From: Psychromonas aquimarina ATCC BAA-1526
Lineage (GTDB): Bacteria > Pseudomonadota > Gammaproteobacteria > Enterobacterales > Psychromonadaceae
Assembly: GCF_000428725.1 (NCBI RefSeq)
Contig: NZ_AUAM01000025.1
Span: 1 to 64,000, forward strand
DNA: 64,000 bases
Direction of reading: 5' to 3'
Position numbers and translations under genes: made by a program. The notes under the pieces are model-generated. The model did not search any database. It was not told where the DNA came from and saw nothing but the letters and a program-made list of their open reading frames with translations. Every line of letters begins with the position of its first letter. The stretch's first letter is position 1. Shown one piece after another: positions 9,152 through 17,958 of this stretch.

Positions 9152-10051
9152 TTACATAAGCATTGGGTTTTCGGCTAAATTTTTCTTTAAAAAATCTACA
9201 AAGCACCTCACTTTAAGCGGCACATACCTGTTCTGCGGGTAAATAGCATTAAGCGGTATTGAAGCGGCTGTGTAGTCCGTCAGGATTTGCGTTAAACGAC
9301 CATTATTAAGATATTCATGCACCATCCACACAGGTAATTGTGTAATGCCCACGCCGGCAAGCGCCGCCTCCAGATTAGTATCGCCGTTGTTACTTTGAAA
9401 ACTCCCTTTGACCTGCACAGTAATATTCTCCCCTTTACTGGAAAAGTGCCATATATTCACAGAGCTTAACAAAGAGTAAACAATACAGTTATGATGCGCT
9501 AAATCTTCCGGTTTGGCAGGTCTTCCATGCACCTGGAGGTAATCCGGTGATGCAACCAATAACATAGGATTATCAAACAGATGACGAGCAACCAGCGACG
9601 AGTCTTCGAGTTTTTTAGCGCGAACTGCCACATCTATGCCGTCAGCAATAAGATCAACATGGGCATCAGCGGCGACTATCTCAACTTTGATCTCCGGATA
9701 CTGATCGATAAAGGTTTTTATCAATGGAGCTATCACTAACCGCGCAATAGCAATAGGCGCGGCGATCCTGAGAATACCTTTGGGCAAAGCGGTTTGTGAA
9801 CGCGCATCAGCATCCGCTTCATCCAGCTCCATCAAAATGGCGATACATTTTTCATAATATACGCGCCCCGTTTCAGTCAGCGAAAGCTCGCGGCTGCTGC
9901 GGACTAACAACTTAACTCCAAGCAATGTTTCGAGTCCGGCAACTCTTTTACTAATGGTTGCCTGACTGCTGCTTTGCTCCCGCCCCGCTGATGAAAAACT
10001 TCCCGTCTGTACGACTCTTACAAAGGTCCGCATTGCTGCTAACTGATCCAT
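9152..10051 (-). CDS. LysR family transcriptional regulator
   Basis: The 299-residue product has an N-terminal winged helix-turn-helix (MDQLAAMRTFVRVV, then AGREQSSSQATISKRVAGLE) and a C-terminal LysR substrate domain (about 90-295). It belongs to the large CrgA/DsdC-like group whose members often regulate the adjacent divergent gene. Here the divergent set encodes a VOC protein, an NTF2-like protein and a redoxin. Repeated CTATTC half-sites lie in the shared promoter region. The inducer is unknown. Confidence 0.92.
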   Translation of the reverse strand: MDQLAAMRTFVRVVQTGSFSSAGREQSSSQATISKRVAGLETLLGVKLLVRSSRELSLTETGRVYYEKCIAILMELDEADADARSQTALPKGILRIAAPIAIARLVIAPLIKTFIDQYPEIKVEIVAADAHVDLIADGIDVAVRAKKLEDSSLVARHLFDNPMLLVASPDYLQVHGRPAKPEDLAHHNCIVYSLLSSVNIWHFSSKGENITVQVKGSFQSNNGDTNLEAALAGVGITQLPVWMVHEYLNNGRLTQILTDYTAASIPLNAIYPQNRYVPLKVRCFVDFLKKNLAENPMLM

Positions 10052-10074
10052 AACCCCTCATGCATTCACATCTT

Positions 10075-10132
10075 GAATAGATACTATTCAATCTAGCATA
10101 GTTCTATTCACTTTGTTTAGGTAATACTATTC
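10075..10132. promoter_or_regulatory. Candidate LysR operator array
   Basis: A perfect inverted repeat GAATAG-ATA-CTATTC lies at 10075-10089, only 23 bases upstream of the LysR start codon. Further CTATTC copies follow at 10104 and 10127, about two helical turns apart. The layout fits autoregulation plus control of the divergent operon, but no binding is shown. Confidence 0.5.
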
Positions 10133-10281
10133 CTGTCATCGCAGAACAGCAGTCGTTAAGCAGGCACAATAAGCTGTTAATCATTTTACACAAACAATAA
10201 ATACTGACGGTAAAAAAATTAAGTGGTGTTCAGATATCTGCACGGCACCACAATTACAACATAAGACAAAGGATCTCAATT

Positions 10282-10761
10282 ATGATTACTGGATTTAAAA
10301 AAACTGCACATATAGGAATTACAGTTCCTGATATACAAGAGGCAGCGGCATTCTTTACGGAAATCTTTGATGGCAAAGTTATCGGCGAAGGTTATAACTT
10401 TCAGTCTGAAGACAACTGGATGAAAGATCAACTGGATGTTCACCCAAGAACCAGGATCGATAAAATACAGATGATTCAGCTTCCTGATGACTCAGTTATT
10501 GAATTATTTCAATACCAAAGTCAGGATCAAAATACAGTTTATCCCAAAAACAGTGATATCGGCGGACATCATATATCTTTCGAAGTAGAGAATATTATAG
10601 AAGCTATTGCATACCTAAAAGAAAAAAACATCGAAGTTTTAGGTGATTATACTTACAACGCTCCTTCCTGGGAAAATATAAACGGCACTAAAGAAGGCAT
10701 GAAATGGGTGTTTTTTAAGACGCCATGGGGTCTAAGCCTAGAACTCTCTGAGGCTAAATAA
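10282..10761 (+). CDS. VOC (glyoxalase/dioxygenase fold) family protein
   Basis: The 159-residue protein has the vicinal oxygen chelate layout: two beta-alpha-beta-beta-beta modules, with AHIGITVPDIQEAAAFF opening the first. A histidine pair, GGHHISFEVENI, opens the second, and a final acidic segment GLSLELSEA closes it. Such folds coordinate a divalent metal and act as lyases, dioxygenases or binding proteins. An AAGGA ribosome site lies 8-9 bases before the ATG. It is the first gene divergent from the LysR regulator, so it is probably the regulated target. The substrate is unknown. Confidence 0.85.
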   Translation: MITGFKKTAHIGITVPDIQEAAAFFTEIFDGKVIGEGYNFQSEDNWMKDQLDVHPRTRIDKIQMIQLPDDSVIELFQYQSQDQNTVYPKNSDIGGHHISFEVENIIEAIAYLKEKNIEVLGDYTYNAPSWENINGTKEGMKWVFFKTPWGLSLELSEAK

Positions 10762-10778
10762 AACAAATGCCAGTACCT

Positions 10779-10791
10779 GTCGCTAAGCGAC
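10779..10791 (+). other. Small hairpin between the VOC and NTF2-like genes
   Basis: GTCGC-TAA-GCGAC is a perfect short inverted repeat 18 bases after the VOC stop. It has no T run, so it is not called as a terminator. It could set the relative mRNA stability of the two genes. Confidence 0.35.
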
Positions 10792-10833
10792 TGAAATAAC
10801 CAGTTAATATTGAAAACTTAAAAGGATAATCCC

Positions 10834-11370
10834 ATGGATATGCAGCAAAAACTACAGCAGTTATTAGATAAACAAGAACTGACCGAACTTATGTACAAAT
10901 TTGCCCGCGCCCTGGATCGGGTGGATGGCGTCCTGATGAAATCGACCTATTGGGAAGATGCTGTAGAAGAGCACCAGGATCCAATCTTCCCTGATCTATT
11001 CTTCTATAACGACAATGCTCATAAGTTTGTTGATCCGGCAATGGAAGGGTTTAAAGCACTTAAAACTACTCAGCACCGAATCAGCAATGCACTGATTGAG
11101 ATCGACGGTGATAGTGCAGCGGCAGAATGTTACGTTTGGGCCTATCACGTTCATGAAGAGGACGGAATCGACAAAGAAGGCATTTTAGGCGGCCGTCATC
11201 ACTTCAGATTCGAACGTCGTAATAACGAGTGGAAAATCAAGCATCGCTCAACCGTGTTCGACTGGAATCAGAATCAAAATGCAACGGCAGTCTGGGCTGA
11301 AAATTACAGCGACAAGCTCCGCGGCAAGCGCAATAAAACAGATGACAGCTATAATTACATCAGCATTTAA
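10834..11370 (+). CDS. NTF2-like / SnoaL-like domain protein
   Basis: The 178-residue product fits the SnoaL-like nuclear transport factor 2 fold. A helical start, KQELTELMYKFARALDRVDG, is followed by a segment with WEDAVEEH. The strands ISNALIEIDGD and AAECYVWAYHVH come next, then a closing FERRNNEWKIKHRSTVFDW. Members include small dehydratases, isomerases and ring-hydroxylating dioxygenase small subunits. An AAGGA site precedes the ATG. It probably belongs to the same transcription unit as the VOC gene 72 bases upstream, suggesting a shared small-molecule conversion. Confidence 0.8.
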   Translation: MDMQQKLQQLLDKQELTELMYKFARALDRVDGVLMKSTYWEDAVEEHQDPIFPDLFFYNDNAHKFVDPAMEGFKALKTTQHRISNALIEIDGDSAAAECYVWAYHVHEEDGIDKEGILGGRHHFRFERRNNEWKIKHRSTVFDWNQNQNATAVWAENYSDKLRGKRNKTDDSYNYISI

Positions 11371-11383
11371 ACATTACTCTAGC

Positions 11384-11428
11384 AGGCAGTTTTTGTAAAA
11401 ATCAGTTTTCATTTTGTACAAACTGCCT
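11384..11428 (+). terminator. Hairpin between NTF2-like and redoxin genes
   Basis: AGGCAGTTT at 11384 and AAACTGCCT at 11420 are exact complements, extended by TGTA/TACA. The loop holds a T-rich run, but no T tract follows the stem. It may attenuate or process the transcript into the redoxin gene. Confidence 0.4.
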
Positions 11429-11479
11429 AAACAGTACCCGTAATTATTTAATATCAATATGGCAACTAAGGATTATTCA

Positions 11480-12013
11480 ATGACAAGCAACAAATTCAAA
11501 GCTGGAGATATCTTTCCACCTTTTGAGCTTGCAGCTGTAAACGGCGGCAAAATCGCGTTAGGCAAACCACAAACCGGCAGCGACTGGAAGATGGTGATTG
11601 TCTATCGCGGTAAACACTGTCCGTTATGTACCCGCTATCTCAATGAAGTTGAAAAACTTAAAGACGAATTTCTGGCACTCGGTGTCGATATTGCAGCAGT
11701 ATCGGCCGACAGCGAAGTTCAGGCAACAGCTCATATGGAAAAACTAACCGTTACTTACCCGGTAGCCTACGGTTTGAGCGTAACACAGATGCAGCAGCTG
11801 GGGCTTTATATCTCCAACCCGCGCTCAGCTCAGGAAACCGATCACCCTTTTGCCGAGCCAGGTCTGTTTGTTATTAACGATAAGGGGCAGGTACAAATAG
11901 TCGACATTTCAAACGGTCCCTTTGTTCGACCTGAGCTTGGTATTTTACTTTCTGGAATTGCTTTTATCCAAAACCCGGAGAATAATTACCCGATCCGAGG
12001 AACTTACGAGTAA
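11480..12013 (+). CDS. Redoxin / AhpC-TSA-like thioredoxin-fold protein
   Basis: This is a peroxiredoxin-like thioredoxin-fold protein of 177 residues. The active-site motif is YRGKHCPLCTRYL, a CxxC rather than the single peroxidatic cysteine context of classical AhpC. It resembles the small redoxin group often annotated as peroxiredoxin-like. I chose the ATG at 11480, because a TAAGGA ribosome site lies 7 bases before it and overlaps the codons after the upstream ATG at 11459. The gene is third downstream of the LysR divergent promoter and may deal with reactive products of that pathway. Confidence 0.82.
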   Translation: MTSNKFKAGDIFPPFELAAVNGGKIALGKPQTGSDWKMVIVYRGKHCPLCTRYLNEVEKLKDEFLALGVDIAAVSADSEVQATAHMEKLTVTYPVAYGLSVTQMQQLGLYISNPRSAQETDHPFAEPGLFVINDKGQVQIVDISNGPFVRPELGILLSGIAFIQNPENNYPIRGTYE

Positions 12014-12350
12014 AGTCAATAAACCGCGTATTGTACTGAAGTGTTGAAGAACAAAATTTGAGGCGGCCAAAGGTTTAAAACCTTAAGCAGCTGGTTCAGT
12101 TTAAATCAATATGCGGATATCCCCCGCACCCTATCTCTAATTTTCAACGTTTACGGCTGTTCATACTTTTGTCAGCCGCGCTCATCCAGAACGACACCTG
12201 ACTATATTCATTTAAGCAGCGGTTTCCCTTCGACTTCATAGTTATAGTAATTGTAGTTGGCCTATCTTTGACATATATTGAACGGGTGTATCAAAAACGA
12301 AGCCAATTAATGTCAAAGTAGCAGTAAATTCAAAAGTATAGAGAGGTCCT
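12014..12350. other. Intergenic region upstream of trpB
   Basis: This stretch of 337 bases contains a perfect AAGGTTT-A-AAACCTT inverted repeat at 12070-12084. A TTGACA at 12268-12273 is followed 15 bases later by TATCAA, a plausible but weak promoter. An AGAGAGG ribosome site precedes trpB. I see no TrpR operator of the GTACTAGTTAACTAGTAC type and no leader peptide rich in Trp codons. Confidence 0.45.
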
Positions 12351-13553
12351 ATGAGCAAGTTCGAATTCGCCCCCATGCCTGATAATCAAGGTTTCTTTGG
12401 AGAATATGGTGGTCAGATTATTCCGCCTGAGCTGAAGAGTGCGATGGATGCAATTAATCAAGCCTACGAAGAGATTCGACAAACTCAAGGCTTCCAGGAT
12501 GAGCTGATGCAGCTGTTCCAGGACTATGTCGGCCGCCCAAGTCCAATCTATCATGCTAAACGCCTTAGCGATAAACTCGGCGGAGCACAAATCTACCTCA
12601 AGCGTGAAGACCTTAACCACACAGGTGCTCACAAGATCAATCACTGCCTTGGTGAAGCTTTACTCGCCAAATATATGAACAAGAAAAAGGTGATTGCCGA
12701 AACCGGTGCCGGCCAGCATGGTGTCGCACTTGCTACCGCCTGCGCCTTAGTGGGTATCCCTTGTGAAATCCATATGGGTCAGGTCGATATAGAAAAAGAG
12801 CACCCTAATGTCACTAAGATGAAAATATTAGGCTGTAAGCTGGTTGCCGTCACCCAAGGTACTGCCACCTTAAAAGATGCCGTCGACAGTGCCTTTGTGG
12901 AGTACCTTAAGAATCCAGCAGATTATCTTTATGCCATCGGCTCTGTCGTTGGTCCTCACCCTTTCCCTAAAATGGTGCGGGACTTCCAAAGCATTATCGG
13001 CCGTGAAGCCAGAGAGCAGTTCCAGCAAAAATTCAATAAACTTCCCGATATCATCACTGCCTGTGTCGGCGGCGGCTCAAACGCCATCGGTCTGTTCACT
13101 GCATTTCTAGATGACTGCGAGGTGAAAATCGTCGGCGTTGAACCTGCCGGTAAAGGGCTCGATACCAGCGAGCACTCTGCTACCCTCACTTTAGGCTCAC
13201 CAGGCGCCATTCATGGTTTTAAATGCTATCTGCTGCAGGATGATGCGGGAGAGCCGCTGCCGGTTCACTCAATCGCCTCAGGCTTAGATTATCCGGGAGT
13301 GGGTCCTCAGCACTGTTACCTGAAAGATATTGAACGTGCTGACTACGACTCTGTAACCGATGAAGAGTGCTTAAATGCCTTTATGACACTGTCGCAGGTA
13401 GAAGGCATTATTCCGGCTCTTGAGAGTGCCCACGCCGTAGCCTGGGCTATGCGCGAAGCCGGCAGCCTGCCGAAAGATAAGCAGATCTTAGTCAATCTGT
13501 CTGGCCGAGGTGATAAAGACGCCGACTATGTTGCCGACAAACTAGGCCTGTAA
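12351..13553 (+). CDS. trpB: Tryptophan synthase beta chain, stand-alone
   Basis: This PLP enzyme joins indole and serine to make tryptophan. The 400 residues match the family length of about 397. The PLP lysine is K95 in [10 protein letters not shown], and the catalytic glutamate follows in [10 protein letters not shown]. The phosphate-binding glycine loop is [10 protein letters not shown], and the SGRGDKD motif closes the protein. No trpA or other trp gene is nearby, so it is a solitary copy, possibly salvaging indole. It is read convergently with the uspA-like gene, with a 14-bp stem hairpin between them. Confidence 0.95.
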   Translation: MSKFEFAPMPDNQGFFGEYGGQIIPPELKSAMDAINQAYEEIRQTQGFQDELMQLFQDYVGRPSPIYHAKRLSDKLGGAQIYLKREDLNHTGAHKINHCLGEALLAKYMNKKKVIAETGAGQHGVALATACALVGIPCEIHMGQVDIEKEHPNVTKMKILGCKLVAVTQGTATLKDAVDSAFVEYLKNPADYLYAIGSVVGPHPFPKMVRDFQSIIGREAREQFQQKFNKLPDIITACVGGGSNAIGLFTAFLDDCEVKIVGVEPAGKGLDTSEHSATLTLGSPGAIHGFKCYLLQDDAGEPLPVHSIASGLDYPGVGPQHCYLKDIERADYDSVTDEECLNAFMTLSQVEGIIPALESAHAVAWAMREAGSLPKDKQILVNLSGRGDKDADYVADKLGL

Positions 13554-13616
13554 AAGCTGCCCTTAAAAGGGTCAAGTATTCACTTTCTCCCTTGCTGTTT
13601 TCCATTTAAGCCATTA

Positions 13617-13647
13617 GCAGATCTTTAGTTTTGAACTAAAGATCTGC
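13617..13647. terminator. Perfect 14-bp stem hairpin between trpB and uspA-like gene
   Basis: GCAGATCTTTAGTT, a three-base TTG loop and the exact complement. It is placed between convergent genes but lacks a T tract on either side, so it may be a bidirectional block rather than a classical terminator. Confidence 0.6.
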
Positions 13648-13674
13648 TCCTGACGATGTACGGCTGTTTAATTC

Positions 13675-14136
13675 TCACTTATCAAGCTGAACAAGCAGCA
13701 GGTCAGTATCAGGTGTACTTATCAGCTGACGTACTGAAGAGAGCAGATTTCTCCAGAAGTCATGATGGTGTCCACAAACTAATAGATCAATGTCCAGCTC
13801 TTTCACTGCTAATTTTACTTCATTGTTCAAATCCCCCATTACAGCCAGGGTATTTGATACCGGATAATCAGCCTGCTCAGCTAATGCCTGCAGCTCCTCT
13901 TTAAATATCGCACTTTTTTCATCTACAGCTACTATTTTTGGAACTACCGAGCCAAGAGCCGCATTACTTACACCTCCTGCATTACTTAATCCCATATAAT
14001 TAGTAACATAATTAGAATCAGCATAAATAAATGAAAGTTTAGCAGTACTTTTTTCAGCTAATGACACCGCCCTGCTGATCACTATTTCGCTGGATTTAGA
14101 TAAATCGACAGCGACTAATATATGCTTATAGTCCAT
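13675..14136 (-). CDS. uspA: Universal stress protein A family
   Basis: The 153-residue protein begins MDYKHILVAVDLS and has the Usp Rossmann-like fold. The C-terminal segment LLVCGHHHDFWRNLLSSVRQL closely follows E. coli UspA, which lacks the GxxG ATP loop, so this is the non-ATP-binding group. I start at 14136 because a GGGAGAA site precedes it; a longer frame begins at 14178 but lacks one. A FNR-like box lies about 80 bases upstream, suggesting induction by oxygen limitation. It is a single gene convergent with trpB. Confidence 0.9.
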   Translation of the reverse strand: MDYKHILVAVDLSKSSEIVISRAVSLAEKSTAKLSFIYADSNYVTNYMGLSNAGGVSNAALGSVVPKIVAVDEKSAIFKEELQALAEQADYPVSNTLAVMGDLNNEVKLAVKELDIDLLVCGHHHDFWRNLLSSVRQLISTPDTDLLLVQLDK

Positions 14137-14503
14137 AGCTTTTCTCCCAGTTAACTGTCTCATTAATAAGCCTAGCACCAGTGATGTGGTTTTAATTTAT
14201 GAGTAGCCTCCGACTGATCTAGATCAATATTTAATGTAAATAGAGATGTAGGGAGGAAAACAGCAAGTGTGAGCATATTTTATATCTGGGGAACTGTGGT
14301 TGTCGTGAATGCTTTTGATTGAGAAAGAAAAACATAACTCAATAAAAAAGTGAATTTGCCAATAATTCGGCAATAACAGAATTGAAGCAGGACTTGAATA
14401 AATTAAAGTCTTATTAACATATCACTAAGTAAGCAAATGTATCGGTTTCTCTTTAATTAAAGTACAATATACTTTATATAATAAAATTAACAGGACTGCT
14501 TTA
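14137..14503. other. Divergent intergenic region, uspA-like / DUF3313 genes
   Basis: About 370 bases. Besides the FNR-like box it holds TTGCC-N8-GGCAA at about 14356 and AAAGTA/TACTTT at about 14457. A TATAAT -10 box lies at 14477-14482, 26 bases upstream of the lipoprotein start. No open frame is convincing. Confidence 0.45.
14214..14227 (-). promoter_or_regulatory. Candidate FNR box upstream of uspA-like gene
   Basis: On the minus strand TTGAT-CTAG-ATCAG matches the FNR/ANR consensus TTGAT-N4-ATCAA at 9 of 10 positions. Its centre is 84 bases before the start codon. The family of usp genes is known to include FNR/ANR-controlled members. Function here is inferred. Confidence 0.55.
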
Positions 14504-15184
14504 ATGATTTTTAACTTTCTACGTTTAGTCATCGTTTCATTTACTGCTTTATTCATATTTGGTTGTGCGGGCGGAAAATTACAACATGCAGCTAAATTTA
14601 CTTCTTACCAGGATTTTCAAGCAGGGCCGGAAGGCGGGGTCGATTTAGTATGGGCTCGTATAGGATTGAGATCCCCTGAAAGAATAAAAGCAAAATTTGA
14701 TGAGTACGACAGCGTCATTATTGACCGCGTGTATGTTTTAGTCGATGAATCAGAGTTAGAAGATGATCAAATTAATGAGCTCACAGAATATATGGTGACT
14801 CGTTTAGAAGATAAAATATCAGCAGCGAAAAGAATCGTAAATGAACCAAGTAACAAGACACTTCGATTGAGTATTGCTGTCAGTAATGTAGAAACACCTA
14901 ATCCCATCCTTGCAGTAACCAGCAGTATACTGCCTGTCGGTTTGGGGATTTCTACCATCGCAAAGATTACAACTGGCGAACATACTAACGTAGGCAGCGC
15001 CACAATCGAACTTTTGGTCAGTGATTCTATGACAGATAAACCTTTTATTGCAGCCATCGACCGACAGACTGGAAATAAAGATCTGGGCACAATGATTGAT
15101 TCCTTAGACGATGCAAAAGATGCCGTCAACTGGTGGGTAGATCGTTTAGGTGTAACTCTCAAACAATGGAAAAAGCCGGATTAA
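14504..15184 (+). CDS. DUF3313-type lipoprotein
   Basis: The 226-residue product begins with a lipoprotein signal peptide; the lipobox IFGC places the modified cysteine at residue 21. The body resembles the DUF3313 family of outer-membrane lipoproteins, with a DEYDSVIIDRVYVLVD strand region. A GLGISTIAKITTG segment follows, then an acidic helix before WWVDRLGVTLKQW. An AGGA site lies about 9 bases before the ATG. It is monocistronic, and its cellular role is unknown. Confidence 0.75.
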   Translation: MIFNFLRLVIVSFTALFIFGCAGGKLQHAAKFTSYQDFQAGPEGGVDLVWARIGLRSPERIKAKFDEYDSVIIDRVYVLVDESELEDDQINELTEYMVTRLEDKISAAKRIVNEPSNKTLRLSIAVSNVETPNPILAVTSSILPVGLGISTIAKITTGEHTNVGSATIELLVSDSMTDKPFIAAIDRQTGNKDLGTMIDSLDDAKDAVNWWVDRLGVTLKQWKKPD

Positions 15185-15416
15185 TACGGTAGAAAAAATA
15201 ATACTCTCGCAAGCGAGTCAGATAAATTTATTACGGCACGGTGTTCGAGTAGAGAATCTGTCTCGATTTGTGCTTGTGCCCTCTAGTATCATAGAAAACA
15301 GACCAGCTAAGGGCCTCCCTGATCCTATTTGGATATTTGGAGATAAGCTCTTAGAAACAATACAAAAACACAATATACCCGTTATCATTCAAAATGCATT
15401 TTTGCATCTTGAATGA
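15180..15416 (+). other. Open frame without a start codon after the lipoprotein gene
   Basis: A 78-codon frame runs open from the end of the lipoprotein gene into the left arm of the 15373-15428 hairpin. It has no ATG and no ribosome site. The translation looks protein-like around ENRPAKGLPDPIWIFGD, and it could be a gene remnant. I do not recognise a family. Confidence 0.25.
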
Positions 15417-15428
15417 TAACGGGTATAT
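15373..15428. repeat. Near-perfect 26-bp stem hairpin
   Basis: Two 26-base arms around a TTTT loop differ at one position. The outer arm reads ATATACCCGTTATCATTCAA. It lies 55 bases before the stop end of the convergent DJ-1/PfpI gene. The symmetry is far beyond a normal terminator and suggests a dispersed palindromic repeat. Confidence 0.8.
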
Positions 15429-15483
15429 ACAGCGCCGCATAAACAACATAAAAATTAACAACTTAGACTAAACACTATAGTTT

Positions 15484-16179
15484 TTATAAATTTTGAATTA
15501 CTTCTAAGGCTTTTTGGGCAGTTTGAGTAGTAGAATTTGGATTCTGTCCTGTAATCAGCCGACCATCAACAACTGTGTGCCTCATAAGCGGGAGCATTGC
15601 TTTGCTATATATCATCCCCCTTTCCTTTAAGGTCTTCTCAAGGTTGTAAGGTACAAAACGTTTTACACCAATAATAGTTTCGTCAAAATATGGAAATCCT
15701 GTTCCCTTTTTACCTTTTATCAGGTATTCGCCATTACTTAGTCGAACATTCTGCAGTGCTGCTACACCATGGCAGACTGCCGAAACAACTTTGCCTCCCT
15801 CGTACATTTTACGGATAAGTATGTGAAGTTCATCGTCATTAGTAAAATCCCACATCGCGCCATGTCCCCCTGAGAAGTAAAGAATATCGTATTCATTCCA
15901 ATCTATACCTGAGAGTGATTTAGTATTTTCTAATAAAGACATGAAATCTAAATCTTCGTAGCGCTTTCTAGCGGCTTTATCTAATACAAGGCGGCCCAAA
16001 CTTCTTTTATCTATTGGTATTTTTCCTCCTTTGGGACTAACGATATCCATACAGATCCCCGCCTTTTCAAACTCATCGTAAAAATGGGTCAATTCAGATA
16101 ACCAGAGGCCCGTTGATTCCGCTTTGGAGTTTTCGAAATCAGAATGATTGGTTACGACTATCAACGCTTTTTTATTCAT
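15484..16179 (-). CDS. DJ-1/PfpI superfamily protein, Hsp31-like
   Basis: The 231-residue protein starts MNKKALIVVTNHSDF, with a TAAGGGA ribosome site upstream; a longer frame to 16230 is less likely. It has the class I glutamine-amidotransferase-like fold with the nucleophile elbow AVCHG, and a GGHGAMWDF loop as in Hsp31/glyoxalase III enzymes. Such proteins convert methylglyoxal to lactate or act as chaperones. It follows an AraC-type regulator gene on the same strand, 171 bases away, which may control it. Confidence 0.85.
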   Translation of the reverse strand: MNKKALIVVTNHSDFENSKAESTGLWLSELTHFYDEFEKAGICMDIVSPKGGKIPIDKRSLGRLVLDKAARKRYEDLDFMSLLENTKSLSGIDWNEYDILYFSGGHGAMWDFTNDDELHILIRKMYEGGKVVSAVCHGVAALQNVRLSNGEYLIKGKKGTGFPYFDETIIGVKRFVPYNLEKTLKERGMIYSKAMLPLMRHTVVDGRLITGQNPNSTTQTAQKALEVIQNL

Positions 16180-16350
16180 TTTTTCCCTTATTGATGAATA
16201 TCTATCATCTTTCAGATTATCGACCAGCAATGCTTTTTATTCATTTTCCATTGAACGATAAGTATGTCCTATATTTTAGGAACCTAGTAACACGAAAAGA
16301 GGAATGATAAACACAAATCGCAGAAAGAAGATAAATTTTAGACGGCCTTT

Positions 16351-17262
16351 TTATTGACGTGAATTTCGATATTCCACAGGTGTTTTTCCCGTTTTATTTT
16401 TGAAAAGCCTGGCAAAGTAATGGGGATAGTTGAAACCTAGAGAATAAGCTATTTCACTTATTGAGCTGCTGGAAAATACTAATAAATGCTTAGCTCTTTC
16501 TATCAGGAAATCATTAATGTGCTCTTTAGCAGAGCGTCCCGTTTCTTTAGTCAGTAGATCACTTAAATAACTTGGAGACAAATAACATTTATCTGCCAAA
16601 TATTGGATTGTAGGCTGACCAGTTTCAAACAGGTCATTGTTTTGGTAGTAATCCTTTAGAAGAGCCTCAACTCGGGAAATCACATCAACATTTTCAGTAG
16701 AGCGAATGTTCAGTTGACGTTCGTAAAATCTGCAGCTGTAATTAATTATTAGCTCAATATAAGATACTAAAATTTGTTGACTTTGATTATCTATACGCTC
16801 GTTAATCTCACCTTGAATAAGGGCGGCAATACGCTCCAGCGTTTCTTGTTCCTGCTCCGATAATTGTAAAGCTTCATGGATTTTATAGTTGAAGAAACCG
16901 TATTGGTCTATTTTAGCGCCTAATGAAGTATTTTCGATAAGGTCAGGGTGAAAATAAAGCATCCATCCTTTTAACTGATTGATCTTCTGAGCCTTGGTTA
17001 CTGTCATTACTTGCCCGGGAGCTGTAAAAATTAAAGTACCCACATCAAAATCATATTGATTTAAACCATAATCAATACCACAGCCCACATCTTTAAGCCC
17101 AATACAATACATATCGGAAGAGAACCTCATTCCAATTAATTCTTCGCTATACGATAGTTTTGCACTGTCAACTATCGTAATTAAAGGATGAGCGGGCTTT
17201 CCTAACCCCATATTCTGAAGCAGTTCGGCAATTGTTCTTGTTCGGAAGATGTTATTTTTCAT
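16351..17262 (-). CDS. AraC family transcriptional regulator
   Basis: The 303-residue protein has an N-terminal cupin-like effector domain. The C-terminal AraC DNA-binding domain (about 205-303) contains both helix-turn-helices: YLADKCYLSPSYLSDLLTKET, and SEIAYSLGFNYPHYFARLFKNKTG with its family signature. The conserved FARLFKNKTGKTPVEYR end is intact. It lies directly upstream of the DJ-1/PfpI gene on the same strand and is a reasonable candidate regulator of it. No clear ribosome site precedes the ATG. Confidence 0.9.
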   Translation of the reverse strand: MKNNIFRTRTIAELLQNMGLGKPAHPLITIVDSAKLSYSEELIGMRFSSDMYCIGLKDVGCGIDYGLNQYDFDVGTLIFTAPGQVMTVTKAQKINQLKGWMLYFHPDLIENTSLGAKIDQYGFFNYKIHEALQLSEQEQETLERIAALIQGEINERIDNQSQQILVSYIELIINYSCRFYERQLNIRSTENVDVISRVEALLKDYYQNNDLFETGQPTIQYLADKCYLSPSYLSDLLTKETGRSAKEHINDFLIERAKHLLVFSSSSISEIAYSLGFNYPHYFARLFKNKTGKTPVEYRNSRQ

Positions 17263-17384
17263 TTTAGTGTTTTATAATTTTATTTGCAGCTTTCAAGATC
17301 TATTTCATATTCTTTCAATACGGATTGAGTTTGTAACCTTTTTTGCCCCGTCGAAACAGCCATAATATTCATAGAAATTAGCTC

Positions 17385-17933
17385 CTAGTCATTCATACCT
17401 GCTGCAACATAAATGGTGAACGTATCATAATAAAGGGGGAGATTGTCGCCTAGAGTTGCGTAATCTAAGCTCACTTCCGAATGAATAGTTTTAGCAAAAA
17501 TTTTACTCGACAAATCAATAGAAACAGGTTTACCTGAACCGGCAGCACCTTCTTTTTTAAGTGATTCGATAAGAGCTGTATTAATTTTATCTATTTCAAA
17601 TTGTTTTTGAATTAAAGGCGACGTTTGCAGTAAATCCACAATTCGATTGACCTTTTTACTCTCAGCACCTTCGGTTGATAAAAGAGTAACCGTTAAATTA
17701 TGTATCAGACAATTTTTTTGTTCTATTATCGCAAGGCTATTGTCCTTGTAGGTAACAACCTGTCTTAAATAAGTTTCATAACCATCAGTTCCTTTATTGC
17801 TACTGACATCAACAACTTCAGATAGCGGCCTAATTACCTCACTTAACTCAACTGTATTAACTGTGCATTCGTTTGCCTGAGCAGAAATACAAAATAGAAT
17901 ACCACTAAAACTACTTAGTACTTTTCTTAGCAT
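17385..17933 (-). CDS. Exported protein of unknown function, possible immunity partner
   Basis: This is an exported protein of about 182 residues. The signal peptide MLRKVLSSFSGILFCISAQA ends in a good AQA cleavage site. The start at 17933 is preceded by GAGG 9 bases upstream; an in-frame ATG at 17948 has a poorly spaced site. I recognise no domain. It begins 25 bases after the peptidoglycan-binding/M15-like gene on the same strand. A periplasmic product directly behind a signal-less wall peptidase is the arrangement of effector-immunity pairs, but that is inference. Confidence 0.6.
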   Translation of the reverse strand: MLRKVLSSFSGILFCISAQANECTVNTVELSEVIRPLSEVVDVSSNKGTDGYETYLRQVVTYKDNSLAIIEQKNCLIHNLTVTLLSTEGAESKKVNRIVDLLQTSPLIQKQFEIDKINTALIESLKKEGAAGSGKPVSIDLSSKIFAKTIHSEVSLDYATLGDNLPLYYDTFTIYVAAGMND

Positions 17934-17958
17934 AAATTGAAACCTCATATCCTAGTTG

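Noticed and set aside
12330-12644. 104-codon minus-strand ORF over the trpB start
   Set aside because: It lies antisense to the conserved trpB N-terminus, with no ribosome site.
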